A stretch of 64,000 nt of DNA from Martinezella multihospitum. Its GTDB lineage: Bacteria; Pseudomonadota; Alphaproteobacteria; Rhizobiales; Rhizobiaceae. The notes below the pieces were generated by a model, which saw only the letters and a program-made list of their open reading frames with translations, had not been told where the DNA came from and did no database searches. Below, in pieces: positions 17,631-25,501 of the stretch (position 1 is the stretch's first letter; the number at the start of each line of letters is the position of its first letter). The position numbers and the translations under genes are program-made. Where the stretch lies: positions 1-64,000 of the forward strand of contig NZ_FMAG01000001.1 of assembly GCF_900094585.1 (NCBI RefSeq). The letters are read 5' to 3'.

Positions 17631-18635
17631 ATGCAGGAAATATGGATCGACTATCTGAATGCCATGGACGCCAAGGCCCTGGCGCTTTCCAATGACGAAA
17701 TTCTTGACGCCGTAACCAGCGCACTCGATGCGCAGGGGCGCGGCGAGACTGTGATCGAGCCTCGCGTCCATCTTGTGCCTGAGAGTTCCGACAAGGGTCA
17801 TTTCAATGTGCTGCGCGGCTACGTGAAGCCACTCGACTATGCCGGCGTCAAGGTCGTCGGCGATTTCGTCGACAACTACAAACAGGGCCTGCCCTCGGAA
17901 CTGGCGGTTCTCAATCTCTTCGATCCGCGCACCGGCGTACCGAAGGCCATCATCGATGCGACTGCCATCACCGACATGCGCACCGGTGCGGTCACAGCCA
18001 TTGGCGCCCGACATCTCGCCCGCAAGAACAGCAAGATCCTCGGCCATATCGGAGCGCGCGGCACATCCTACTGGAACGTGCGATTGCTCGACCATATCTT
18101 CGATTTCGACGAAATCCGCGTGCATTCGCGCCGTCCGGAAAGCCGCGATGCCTTCGCCGCTCGGCTGGAAAAGGATCTCGGCAAGAAGATCATCGTGACG
18201 GACAATTGGGAGGATTGCCTGAAAGGCGCCGATATCATGATCGAGGCGAGCCGGCTGCCAGAACCAACACCGCTTTTCAAGACTGCCTGGGTCAAGAAAG
18301 GCGCCTTCGTCGTGCCTTATGGCACGATGAGTGCGCTCGAATTCGACCTGACCGACATCATGGACAAGGTTGTTGTCGACGATTGGGGACAATGCGGACC
18401 GGGGCGGCCCTTCGGCGCCCTTCGCCGCCATGTCGATGAGGGCAAGGTGACGGCCGAGACGCTGCATGCTGAGATCGGCCAGATCGTTTGTGGCGCGAAG
18501 CCCGGCCGGGAAAGCGATGACGAGACCATCCTCTTCTGGCATCGCGGGCTCAGCACGACCGATGTCGCGCTCGGCGCGGCCATGGTTGAAAAGGCAAAGC
18601 GCATGAATATCGGCCAGCGGCTCCGGTTTGCGTGA
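17631..18635 (+). CDS. Ornithine cyclodeaminase / mu-crystallin family protein
   Basis: A 334-residue NAD(P)-dependent enzyme of the OCD/mu-crystallin family, which includes cyclodeaminases, imine reductases and alanine dehydrogenase. Visible are the substrate-domain stretch IIDATAITDMRTGAVTAIGARHLA and the Rossmann region KILGHIGARGTSYWNVRLL, where the usual GxGxQA reads GHIGARG, followed by FDEIRVHSRRPE. The departure from the ornithine cyclodeaminase signature argues against simple ornithine-to-proline conversion. ATG 17631 has GAGAACGG upstream. It lies between the MIO-less lyase gene and a PhnD-like gene (6-bp gap), suggesting one pathway handling a nitrogen-containing compound; the substrate is unknown. 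Confidence 0.88.
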   Translation: MQEIWIDYLNAMDAKALALSNDEILDAVTSALDAQGRGETVIEPRVHLVPESSDKGHFNVLRGYVKPLDYAGVKVVGDFVDNYKQGLPSELAVLNLFDPRTGVPKAIIDATAITDMRTGAVTAIGARHLARKNSKILGHIGARGTSYWNVRLLDHIFDFDEIRVHSRRPESRDAFAARLEKDLGKKIIVTDNWEDCLKGADIMIEASRLPEPTPLFKTAWVKKGAFVVPYGTMSALEFDLTDIMDKVVVDDWGQCGPGRPFGALRRHVDEGKVTAETLHAEIGQIVCGAKPGRESDDETILFWHRGLSTTDVALGAAMVEKAKRMNIGQRLRFA

Positions 18636-18641
18636 CGCACC

Positions 18642-19457
18642 ATGACGATATCCCCTGTCGCGGCCATTGCCTGCTCACGAATGTACAATCTGAGCCCGAA
18701 AATATCCGGTCTTTGGGATCGGCTCTTTCATTGGCTTGCTGACAGGTCAGGCGTCGAACTCGAAGTCATTGCCCATGCCGCTCCGGCACCTCTGTCCGAA
18801 CTATGGGGACGCCCGGACACGGGCGCCGTCTTCATGTGCGGCTTTCCGTTCTCCCGGCTATCGCCAGAGGAACGTCCGCAGCCATTGGCCGCGCCGGTTT
18901 CTCTGGCGGGCTGGGCAAACGGGCGGCCAGTCTACGCGAGCCATATCGTCGCCGCTCGCGACAGATCGCTGACTGAAGCCGATCTTGCAACCGCGCGCTG
19001 GGGCTGGACGGTGCGGGACTCCCAGTCCGGCTATAATGCACCGAGAGAATTCTTTGCCACGCTTGCGAATAGGCCTGCAACGGCGCAGATCGTCGGCCCG
19101 CTCCTCAATCCGCGCGGCGTGGTCGACGCCATTCGTTCAGATGCCATAGATGTCGGCGCCATCGACGCCTATGCCTTCCAGCTGATGGCAATGCACGAGC
19201 CCGACATGATCGCGCCATTGCGCGTTATTGCTACCACAAAACCGGCACCCTTCCCCTTGCTGGTGGCCGCAAGGCAGCAATCTTCGGATATTGTCGACGC
19301 GCTACGCGCCGTTCTACTCAGTGCGCACCAAGATCCGGAAGGGAGTCATATTCTCGCATCGCTCGGACTGGCGGCCTTTGCCGAGCCGGATGTTGCCGCT
19401 TATAACCAGCTTCCCGCAAGAGCGCGAGCCATCGACGCTGCTCTCGGAACATGGTGA
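18642..19457 (+). CDS. PhnD-like phosphate/phosphonate-binding-fold protein without signal peptide
   Basis: A 271-residue type II periplasmic-binding-fold protein of the PhnD group. The family-type stretches are ELWGRPDTGAVFMCGFPFSRL, WGWTVRDSQSGYNAPREFFA (the DSxSG turn typical of ligand binding) and VGAIDAYAFQLM. The N-terminus MTISPVAAIACSRMYNLSPK has no positively charged start plus long hydrophobic run, so export is doubtful; no permease or ATPase gene adjoins. It follows the cyclodeaminase-fold gene by 6 bp and is surely cotranscribed. It may be a cytoplasmic ligand-binding or enzymatic derivative, or use an undetected export route. Confidence 0.85.
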   Translation: MTISPVAAIACSRMYNLSPKISGLWDRLFHWLADRSGVELEVIAHAAPAPLSELWGRPDTGAVFMCGFPFSRLSPEERPQPLAAPVSLAGWANGRPVYASHIVAARDRSLTEADLATARWGWTVRDSQSGYNAPREFFATLANRPATAQIVGPLLNPRGVVDAIRSDAIDVGAIDAYAFQLMAMHEPDMIAPLRVIATTKPAPFPLLVAARQQSSDIVDALRAVLLSAHQDPEGSHILASLGLAAFAEPDVAAYNQLPARARAIDAALGTW

Positions 19458-19488
19458 AGTTCGAGCGAACTAATCAATAGCCGGCACA

Positions 19489-20070
19489 TTATGCGCTGGC
19501 GACCTGCTTCAATAGTTTCGCTGCTGCAAGGCCCAGGCATTCTTCGAAGGCCGTCAGATCCAGAAAGAGCTGATCCGGCGCGACCTGGCGCGTGACGATG
19601 ACGCCGTCACGTGCCGCTATGCCGCCGTCGAGCATCAGATTGTCGGTCATATCGAAATTTTCGAGCGACATGCCGTCGGGACCGCGATGGCGTCCGTCCT
19701 CACCGAGTTGAACTTCACCGCCATAAAGCCTGCTTACACGCGCGAAGTGGTTATCGACGCAGTTGGAAAAGGCAAATGCCGGGCAGCCGCGGGCGCACAT
19801 GAAGCCAAGTTCGAAGGCCGTGCCGATATCGGCCGCGATACCACGAAACGGCGTCAGGTTGGCGATGATAAGATCGGCGCTCATCATCAGTTTCTCGTTG
19901 ATGGAGCTGATGGCGAGGCCACGCTGCCGACGCGTCTCCGTCTCAGGCACGGCAAGGTCGCCGGGCGAAACCGGCGTAAAGCCGTAGCTGCGCGCCAGCG
20001 CGATCTTGCGATCGAGAATTTCCCTCGCGTTCGGGAGGAAGACTTCCGGGCCTGCCAGATATGCTCTCAA
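19489..20070 (-). CDS. Nucleoside 2-deoxyribosyltransferase-like protein
   Basis: A 193-residue protein of the nucleoside 2-deoxyribosyltransferase family, which exchanges bases on deoxynucleosides or hydrolyses deoxynucleotides. The opening MRAYLAGPEVFLPNAREI matches the YLAGP nucleotide-site motif, SADLIIANLTPFRG carries the catalytic-region Asp, and ADIGTAFELGFM contains the conserved Glu of the active site. It is convergent with the PhnD-like gene (31-bp gap). The function is probably nucleotide salvage or cleaning of the pool; no operon partner is visible. Confidence 0.88.
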   Translation of the reverse strand: MRAYLAGPEVFLPNAREILDRKIALARSYGFTPVSPGDLAVPETETRRQRGLAISSINEKLMMSADLIIANLTPFRGIAADIGTAFELGFMCARGCPAFAFSNCVDNHFARVSRLYGGEVQLGEDGRHRGPDGMSLENFDMTDNLMLDGGIAARDGVIVTRQVAPDQLFLDLTAFEECLGLAAAKLLKQVASA

Positions 20071-20231
20071 TGCCTCACCTCTTCAATGGAATCTTGCACC
20101 GCAGCAGTTGCGGAACCATATGAAGCCTATGGCTGATTCAAGACGCAGCCGCCATAGCCGGGCGCATAATTTACGAAATCGCGAAATAACGGCGATTGCC
20201 GTTCCCGGTCCCTGGCGACACGCGTATAGTT

Positions 20232-20248
20232 CTATTCGGATCGAATAG
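20232..20248. promoter_or_regulatory. Inverted repeat upstream of the adenylate cyclase gene
   Basis: CTATTCG-GAT-CGAATAG is a perfect 7-bp inverted repeat with a 3-nt spacer, ending 38 bp before ATG 20287. Its position fits a repressor operator overlapping the promoter or leader. The cognate regulator is unknown. Confidence 0.4.
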
Positions 20249-20286
20249 CGCTCACGATCCATGACAGAATTTGTGGGGTATAGAAA

Positions 20287-21534
20287 ATGCAATCTTCTCT
20301 TGAGGCCGTTGCCGCCTCGACCCAGGACGACCAGGGCAATTGGCCGACGAAACAAAGCAAGATCCTCGATTGGCTTATGAATGATGTCCGCGAGCAGCGG
20401 TTCATCGACAATATCCTCGTGGAACTCTGCGAGAAAATGCGGGCAGTCGGAGTTCCGATCGGAAGAGCGACGATGCACTTCAGAACGCTGCATCCGCAAT
20501 GGCTCGGCGCGAGGATTCTGTGGCGTACCGGTATGAAAGAGGCGGATATCGCCACCTTCAGTTACGGCGTCGAGAAAACGCCTCAGTTTCTGGCAAGCCC
20601 GATCAACGAGATCTTCAACGGCGCGACGGAAGTCCGGAAAAATCTCGAGATCTGCGAGAAGGCGGACCTGAACTATCCGCTTTATAAGGAAATGCATGCG
20701 GAAGGGCTGACCGACTATATCGCCTGGCCGATCTACCATACGCTCGGCAAGCGCCATATCGTGACCTTCGCATCGGATGCTCCGGGCGGCTTTACCGAAC
20801 AGCACATCACCTTCCTGAAGGACCTGTTGCCGGCTCTGACGATGGTGACCGAGATCCGGTTGAAGAACATCATGGCGCGCACGCTCCTGCGCACCTATGT
20901 CGGGCCGCATGCCAGCGAAAAGATACTGGCTGGCGCCACGACGCGTGGCAGCGGCACCACCGTCGGTGCAGCGATCCTCATTTGCGATTTGCGCGACTTC
21001 ACCACAATCTCGGACATGTGGCCGCGCGACGATGTCATCGAGCTGCTCAACGGCTATTTCGACGCGATGGTCGACCCGATCGAAAAGCATGGCGGCGAGA
21101 TCCTCAAATTCATGGGCGACGGTCTGTTGGCCATTTTCCCGCTGAGCGATCCGAATGCCTGTCACAATCTTCTTCTTGCCATTAGCGAGGCGCAGGCGAG
21201 CGTTGCCGTACTCAATGAGGAAAACCGCAAGCATGGCCGCGAAGTGCTGCGCTACGGTGTCGGCGTGCATGTCGGCGATGTGATGTACGGCAATATCGGC
21301 TCCCGCACACGCCTTGATTTCACGGTCATCGGTCCGGCCGTCAATATCGCCTCACGGCTGGAGTCCCTAACGAAGGAGGTCAAACGGCCGGTGCTCCTGT
21401 CCAAGGCCTTCGTCGACATGGCCGGCTGCCAGCGGGATATGGAAAGCCTCGGCTCCTTCCCTCTCAAAGGCCTTGGAGAGCCGGTCGATGTGTTCGCCTT
21501 TGCCGCCAAGGAAATCTTGCTTCAACATGGTTGA
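20287..21534 (+). CDS. Class III adenylate/guanylate cyclase
   Basis: A 415-residue cytoplasmic cyclase. The C-terminal half is the catalytic domain, with metal-binding aspartates in AAILICDLRDFTTISD and KFMGDGLLAIFP, the GVHVGDVMYGNIGS strand and the RLDFTVIGPAVNIASRLE segment. The first 200 residues form a soluble regulatory region resembling the GAF-like N-terminal part common in rhizobial cyclases; no membrane helix is visible. The product is cAMP in most such proteins, though cGMP cannot be excluded. The gene stands alone with an inverted repeat just upstream. Rhizobial genomes carry many such cyclases with different inputs. Confidence 0.92.
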   Translation: MQSSLEAVAASTQDDQGNWPTKQSKILDWLMNDVREQRFIDNILVELCEKMRAVGVPIGRATMHFRTLHPQWLGARILWRTGMKEADIATFSYGVEKTPQFLASPINEIFNGATEVRKNLEICEKADLNYPLYKEMHAEGLTDYIAWPIYHTLGKRHIVTFASDAPGGFTEQHITFLKDLLPALTMVTEIRLKNIMARTLLRTYVGPHASEKILAGATTRGSGTTVGAAILICDLRDFTTISDMWPRDDVIELLNGYFDAMVDPIEKHGGEILKFMGDGLLAIFPLSDPNACHNLLLAISEAQASVAVLNEENRKHGREVLRYGVGVHVGDVMYGNIGSRTRLDFTVIGPAVNIASRLESLTKEVKRPVLLSKAFVDMAGCQRDMESLGSFPLKGLGEPVDVFAFAAKEILLQHG

Positions 21535-21784
21535 CGGGTAAGCAGGCGAGCTTTGCCCTGCAAATCCTCGATTTTGTACGGCGCGATTCAGTCGGTAGCA
21601 AAACGTGAAATGGCCAAAGGGTGCCGTGGCGGAGGGACTTCCCTATATTGTGAATTGGATCATGACGATAGCCGCCTTATTTTTGGGATCGTTCTGCGCG
21701 TACGAACGTTAAGTAAGGGTTGATTCTATCGGCTCGACCACGAGGGTGCCTGCCACCCATAATACTCTGACAAGGAGAAAACAG

Positions 21785-22309
21785 ATGAGAAAAATCCTGA
21801 CCCTGGCGTTTTCAGCAGCGTCGTTGATCGTTGCCGGCGCGGCGGTGGCACGGGCGGCGGATATGCCGACGACCTATCGCGAAGAAGAGCCCGACCAGCG
21901 CAACGGCGTGAAGATCGGCTACCTCGAATGCGAAATCGGCGGTGGTGTCGGCTATGTCCTCGGCTCGGCGAAAGAGGTGGATTGCACCTTCCATTCGACG
22001 GTCGGACGCGAGCGCATCGATCATTATACCGGTGCGATCCGCAAGATGGGCGTCGATCTCGGCTTCACCACCCGCAGCCGGCTCGTCTGGTTGGTCTTCG
22101 CACCGACAGCCGGCTATCATCACGGTTCTCTGAGCGGCCTCTATCAGGGCGCGACTGTTGAGGCGACCGTTGGCGCCGGTGTCGGTACGAACATCCTCGT
22201 CGGTGGCACCTCGGGTTCCATCCATCTTCAGACCGTAAGTGTGACGGGTCAGCTCGGCCTGAACGTCGCCGCAACCGGTACGTCGGTGACTTTGACCTCG
22301 GCTGATTGA
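21785..22309 (+). CDS. DUF992 domain secreted protein
   Basis: A 174-residue exported protein of the DUF992 family, found mostly in Rhizobiales. A 25-residue signal peptide (MRKILTLAFSAASLIVAGAAVARA) is followed by the family sequence KIGYLECEIGGGVGYVLGSAKEVDCTF with its two cysteines, likely a disulfide, and by glycine-rich beta-type segments. ATG 21785 follows an AAGGAGAAAACAG ribosome site. A periplasmic or outer-membrane beta-barrel-like role is often assumed, but no function is established. Confidence 0.9.
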   Translation: MRKILTLAFSAASLIVAGAAVARAADMPTTYREEEPDQRNGVKIGYLECEIGGGVGYVLGSAKEVDCTFHSTVGRERIDHYTGAIRKMGVDLGFTTRSRLVWLVFAPTAGYHHGSLSGLYQGATVEATVGAGVGTNILVGGTSGSIHLQTVSVTGQLGLNVAATGTSVTLTSAD

Positions 22310-22496
22310 GGCTTTCGGCCTCGACCGTAAATCATGGTATGGCCGCTTCTGCCTGGTGCTGGAGCGGCCATATTTTCATGCCGAACAGCCTGGGTCCGTT
22401 TCGCCTATTGCGTCTTTCAGTGCGAAATCGATTTCTCGGCGCGCTTGCCGAGCGCTATAGCTATGCAAAACCAAGAGATTCTTTGGAGCCAGAGTC

Positions 22497-23729
22497 ATGA
22501 CCGATACCGTCACCGATCGCTTTCTTCGTTATGTTGTCGTGGATACGCAATCGGACCCGACTTCGGCCACCCAACCGTCCACCGCGAAGCAGAGGAATCT
22601 TGGGCGTGTTCTCGTCGAGGAATTGCTGGCGATCGGGCTTGGCGATGCACATCTGGACGAGCACGGCTACGTCTATGCCACCATTCCATCGAATGTGGAC
22701 AAGCCGGTTCCCGTCATCTGCTTCTGCTCCCACATGGACACAGCGCCCGATTTTACCGGCACGAACGTCAAGCCGCAGATCCTGCGCGACTATACCGGCG
22801 GTGATATCCGTCTCACCGGCGATCCGCAGCAGGTCATTCGCGTTGAAGAACACCCTGCCCTGCGCGATCAGACGGGCAACGACATCATCACGTCGGATGG
22901 TACGACATTGCTTGGGGCCGATGACAAGGCCGGTCTTGCCGAAATCGTCGCGGCTGCCAAATATCTCGTCGACAATCCCGACATCCCTCACGGCACGATC
23001 AAGCTGCTGTTCACGACCGATGAGGAGATCGGGCGTGGTGTCGACAAGGTCGATCTGAAGAAACTGGGAGCGCAATTCGCCTATACAGTCGATGGCGAAA
23101 CGGCGGGGCATATAGAAGACGAGACTTTTTCCGCCGACAGTGTCGAGGTCGTCATCCATGGCGTTGCCATCCATCCAGGCTTCGCCAAAGGAAAAATGGA
23201 AAATGCCATCAAGATTGCCGGCGCGATCATCGACGGGCTGCCGAAGAACATCGCTCCCGAAACGACGGACGGCCGCGACGGCTTCATCCACCCGACCGGC
23301 ATCAGCGGTTCGATGGAAAAGGCTTCACTCGGCTTCATCATCCGCGATTTCGACGAGCAAGGTCTTGTCGGCAAGGAGACTATGCTGGAGGCGATCGTCA
23401 AGGACGTCATGAAAGCCTATCCCGGCTCCTCGCACACGTTCACCGTTCGGCATCAGTATCGCAACATGAAGACGATCCTCGATCACCACCCGGAAATCGT
23501 CGAAAACGCCGTCGAGGCAATCCGGCGTGCCGGCATGACGCCAGTGCGAGGCAGCATTCGCGGCGGCACGGACGGTTCCAGGCTCTCCTTCATGGGGCTG
23601 CCCTGCGCCAATATCTTTGCCGGTGGGCATGCCTTTCATTCTCCGCTGGAATGGGTGAGCCGGCAGGATATGGAAAGAGCCGTAAAGACGCTCGTAGAGT
23701 TGGCCAAGGTGTGGTCGGAGCGCTCCTGA
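22497..23729 (+). CDS. pepT: Peptidase T (tripeptide aminopeptidase)
   Basis: A 410-residue M20B metallopeptidase that removes the N-terminal residue from tripeptides in the cytoplasm. The di-zinc site is visible: CFCSHMDTAPDF (first His and catalytic Asp), LLGADDKAGLAEIV (bridging Asp), LLFTTDEEIGRG (catalytic Glu and ligand Glu), DGE (Asp ligand) and the C-terminal FAGGHAFHSPLEW (last His). Length agrees with the 405-412 residue family. ATG 22497 follows GGAGCCAGAGTC. It stands alone; regulation is not evident. Confidence 0.96.
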   Translation: MTDTVTDRFLRYVVVDTQSDPTSATQPSTAKQRNLGRVLVEELLAIGLGDAHLDEHGYVYATIPSNVDKPVPVICFCSHMDTAPDFTGTNVKPQILRDYTGGDIRLTGDPQQVIRVEEHPALRDQTGNDIITSDGTTLLGADDKAGLAEIVAAAKYLVDNPDIPHGTIKLLFTTDEEIGRGVDKVDLKKLGAQFAYTVDGETAGHIEDETFSADSVEVVIHGVAIHPGFAKGKMENAIKIAGAIIDGLPKNIAPETTDGRDGFIHPTGISGSMEKASLGFIIRDFDEQGLVGKETMLEAIVKDVMKAYPGSSHTFTVRHQYRNMKTILDHHPEIVENAVEAIRRAGMTPVRGSIRGGTDGSRLSFMGLPCANIFAGGHAFHSPLEWVSRQDMERAVKTLVELAKVWSERS

Positions 23730-23850
23730 AAGCTTTCGAGAATAGACCTCGTTCATCCTATAAAAGCCTAGTAACTCTGTCGCGAAATAGAGCATTTTTG
23801 TCTATTTGGCGCCATTCCCCTTGTCATTATGCAAGCCATCCGCGAATTTT

Positions 23851-23890
23851 TATATTGAAGCATTACTAAATTAGATTATTCTTCAATATA
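23851..23890. promoter_or_regulatory. Long-arm inverted repeat upstream of the glycine-rich protein gene
   Basis: TATATTGAAG (23851-23860) and its exact reverse complement CTTCAATATA (23881-23890) are 20 nt apart in an AT-rich leader. About 110 bp separate it from ATG 24003. It may be a two-site operator or an mRNA-leader hairpin. Confidence 0.4.
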
Positions 23891-24002
23891 GTCTTGGGAG
23901 GAAAGGAGAATAGACAAGCCCCTTCATTCCAACTCTACGGTGCGCGCGCTCCGACAGTCAGAAACAGGCTGACAAAAGCCTAAACTGAAACGGAGTTTAG
24001 TC

Positions 24003-24782
24003 ATGAGAGTACAATCTTCACGGATGGCAATCGCTGCATCCGCACTTCTTCTATTGGCCTCGACAAGTTATGCAGAGCCAGGCGGCGGAACGGATCACGG
24101 CGGCAGCCGGTCCGGAAGCGGCGGACTAGGCGCGGGTGTTGGCGTATCGATCGGCGGCATCAATGCTGGTTTGGGCGCCGGGCTCGGCTCCAATGGGCTT
24201 AATGCCGGCGTCAGTGCATCCGTCGGCGGTACGAACGGCGTCAATGCCGGAGCAGGTGCTTCCGTATCTGGAACGAGTGGTGTCAATGCAGGAGTCGGCG
24301 CATCCGTTGGCGGTTCCAGCGGAGTTAATGCCGGTGTGGGCGCATCCGCCAATAGCAATGGCGTCAACGCTGGTCTCGGCGCTTCGGTCGGAGGCTCAAG
24401 CGGTGTCAATGCCGGCGCCGGCGTCTCCGTCGGTGGATCCGGAGCAGGCGTCGGTGTGGGTGTCGGCGTCGGCGGGAGCGGTTCAGGCGGTGGAACCGGC
24501 AGCGGGACTGGTGGCACCGGCTCCACGGGCGGTACCGGCTCCAGCGGAACCGGTATGGCAACCGGAGGCACAGGCGGCACGAGCGGCTTCGGGCTGGGTT
24601 CGGGCAATTCCGGCACGGGATCGAACACGCGTACGCTTGCCGCTTTCCGCACCATGTCGAGCGCTGAGCAGAAACGTATGCTGATTGCCTGTCGTCAGGT
24701 GACGGCATCCGGCAATTTCGATGCCGGTCTCGTCAGCCTTTGCCGGCTGCTGCGCAGCACGGCGAGTGCCGGTGGCCTCTAG
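24003..24782 (+). CDS. Secreted glycine-rich repeat protein
   Basis: A 259-residue exported protein not recognised as a named family. Residues 1-24 form a signal peptide (SALLLLASTSYA). Residues 52 to about 146 contain some seven imperfect 13-14 residue repeats of the form GVNAGxGASVGGSS, followed by a Gly/Thr/Ser tract (160-208) and a compact C-terminal segment (211-259) with cysteines C230 and C247. The regular Gly-Val-Asn-Ala-Gly spacing suggests a beta-roll or coiled repeat at the cell surface. A downstream hairpin and a convergent membrane-protein gene close it off. Its start is set by the signal peptide. Surface or matrix function is inferred. Confidence 0.8.
   Translation: MRVQSSRMAIAASALLLLASTSYAEPGGGTDHGGSRSGSGGLGAGVGVSIGGINAGLGAGLGSNGLNAGVSASVGGTNGVNAGAGASVSGTSGVNAGVGASVGGSSGVNAGVGASANSNGVNAGLGASVGGSSGVNAGAGVSVGGSGAGVGVGVGVGGSGSGGGTGSGTGGTGSTGGTGSSGTGMATGGTGGTSGFGLGSGNSGTGSNTRTLAAFRTMSSAEQKRMLIACRQVTASGNFDAGLVSLCRLLRSTASAGGL
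24156..24440 (+). repeat. Tandem 39-42 bp coding repeats (GVNAGxGASVGGSS units)
   Basis: About seven in-frame degenerate units, each encoding a 13-14 residue motif with core G-V-N-A-G. Codon choice differs between copies, so the repeat is old and maintained at protein level rather than recently amplified DNA. Confidence 0.75.
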
Positions 24783-24834
24783 ACGGTCCGCGGCTGGGCG
24801 TCCCGACGCCTTTTTCATCTCAGTACAAAGGTTT

Positions 24835-24866
24835 GCGCCCGTTGCCTTGATATCGGCAATGGGCGC
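24835..24866. terminator. Hairpin between convergent genes
   Basis: GCGCCCGTTGCC pairs with GGCAATGGGCGC (one G-T wobble) around an 8-nt loop, between the glycine-rich protein gene and the convergent membrane-anchored protein gene. It may serve both directions. Confidence 0.6.
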
Positions 24867-24880
24867 AGACATCGTCCCAA

Positions 24881-25501
24881 TTACCAGTCTACGCGGGCCA
24901 CATTGTCGATCATCTGCCGGCTGCGGCGCAACATCATGCCTGGTGCATCCACGGCTCTGTCCAAAAGGTTGCGCGCGCCAACAAGCGGATGAAATCCGAC
25001 CCTTTCCTCCAGCACCGGGGGCGGGTCGTCGTTTGCAATGGGCGGGGGGGCTGCCTCTGCATATTCCGTGCGACCTGTTATCAGCGGGTCCTGAGTTTCG
25101 CATTGCGGCAAGCAGCGGTCGAAATGTTCCACGTCACCGGATGACGCGACCTTGGTCTTTGCGGCATCGGAATGCGATGCAACGCGCTTTACCGACGGAT
25201 TGGTCTTGGCCATGGCAGCAAGCGGCGAAGGCTGCGGAATTGGCACTGATATCTGCGGCTTTGCTGGGCTCGCATCAACCGCCGACTGTAATTGGTTCAT
25301 GGCAAGCTGCGGTGCGGGTGCTGCGCGATTGATCGCGATGCTGCCGCTGTCGTCGATGTACTGTATGGTGCGATCAACGGGACCGGTTTGAACAATGACA
25401 TAGAGAGCACCGACAACGGTACCGCAAACAGCGAGCCCGGAACCCAACCTTCGGGTCGTCTCGCTTTGACCATTCCACCATCTCATAGGCTGCGTATCCA
25501 T
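24881..25501 (-). CDS. Hypothetical membrane-anchored Pro/Ala-rich protein
   Basis: A 206-residue protein not assigned to a family. A short cytoplasmic N-terminus (MDTQPMRWWNGQSETTRRLG) precedes one membrane helix at about 20-38, after which the chain is rich in Pro, Ala, Ser and charged residues, with two cysteines (DRCLPQCETQ) and a C-terminal FHPLVGARNLLDRAVDAPG segment. ATG 25501 has an AAAGGAG ribosome site 6 nt upstream, which supports a real gene. Topology would place most of the chain in the periplasm. It is convergent with the glycine-rich protein gene; both may concern the envelope. Confidence 0.65.
   Translation of the reverse strand: MDTQPMRWWNGQSETTRRLGSGLAVCGTVVGALYVIVQTGPVDRTIQYIDDSGSIAINRAAPAPQLAMNQLQSAVDASPAKPQISVPIPQPSPLAAMAKTNPSVKRVASHSDAAKTKVASSGDVEHFDRCLPQCETQDPLITGRTEYAEAAPPPIANDDPPPVLEERVGFHPLVGARNLLDRAVDAPGMMLRRSRQMIDNVARVDW

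Noticed and set aside
20083..21270. Minus-strand open frame of 395 residues
   Set aside because: Antisense to the well-supported adenylate cyclase gene; no family-like motifs.
24156..24440. Possible CRISPR-like or satellite repeat
   Set aside because: The repeats are in frame, degenerate at the third base and encode a protein motif; there are no unique spacers between identical repeats.
24095..24655. Minus-strand proline-rich repeat frame of 186 residues
   Set aside because: It is the mirror of the glycine-rich repeats (Gly codons read as Pro on the other strand); no ribosome site or signal peptide.
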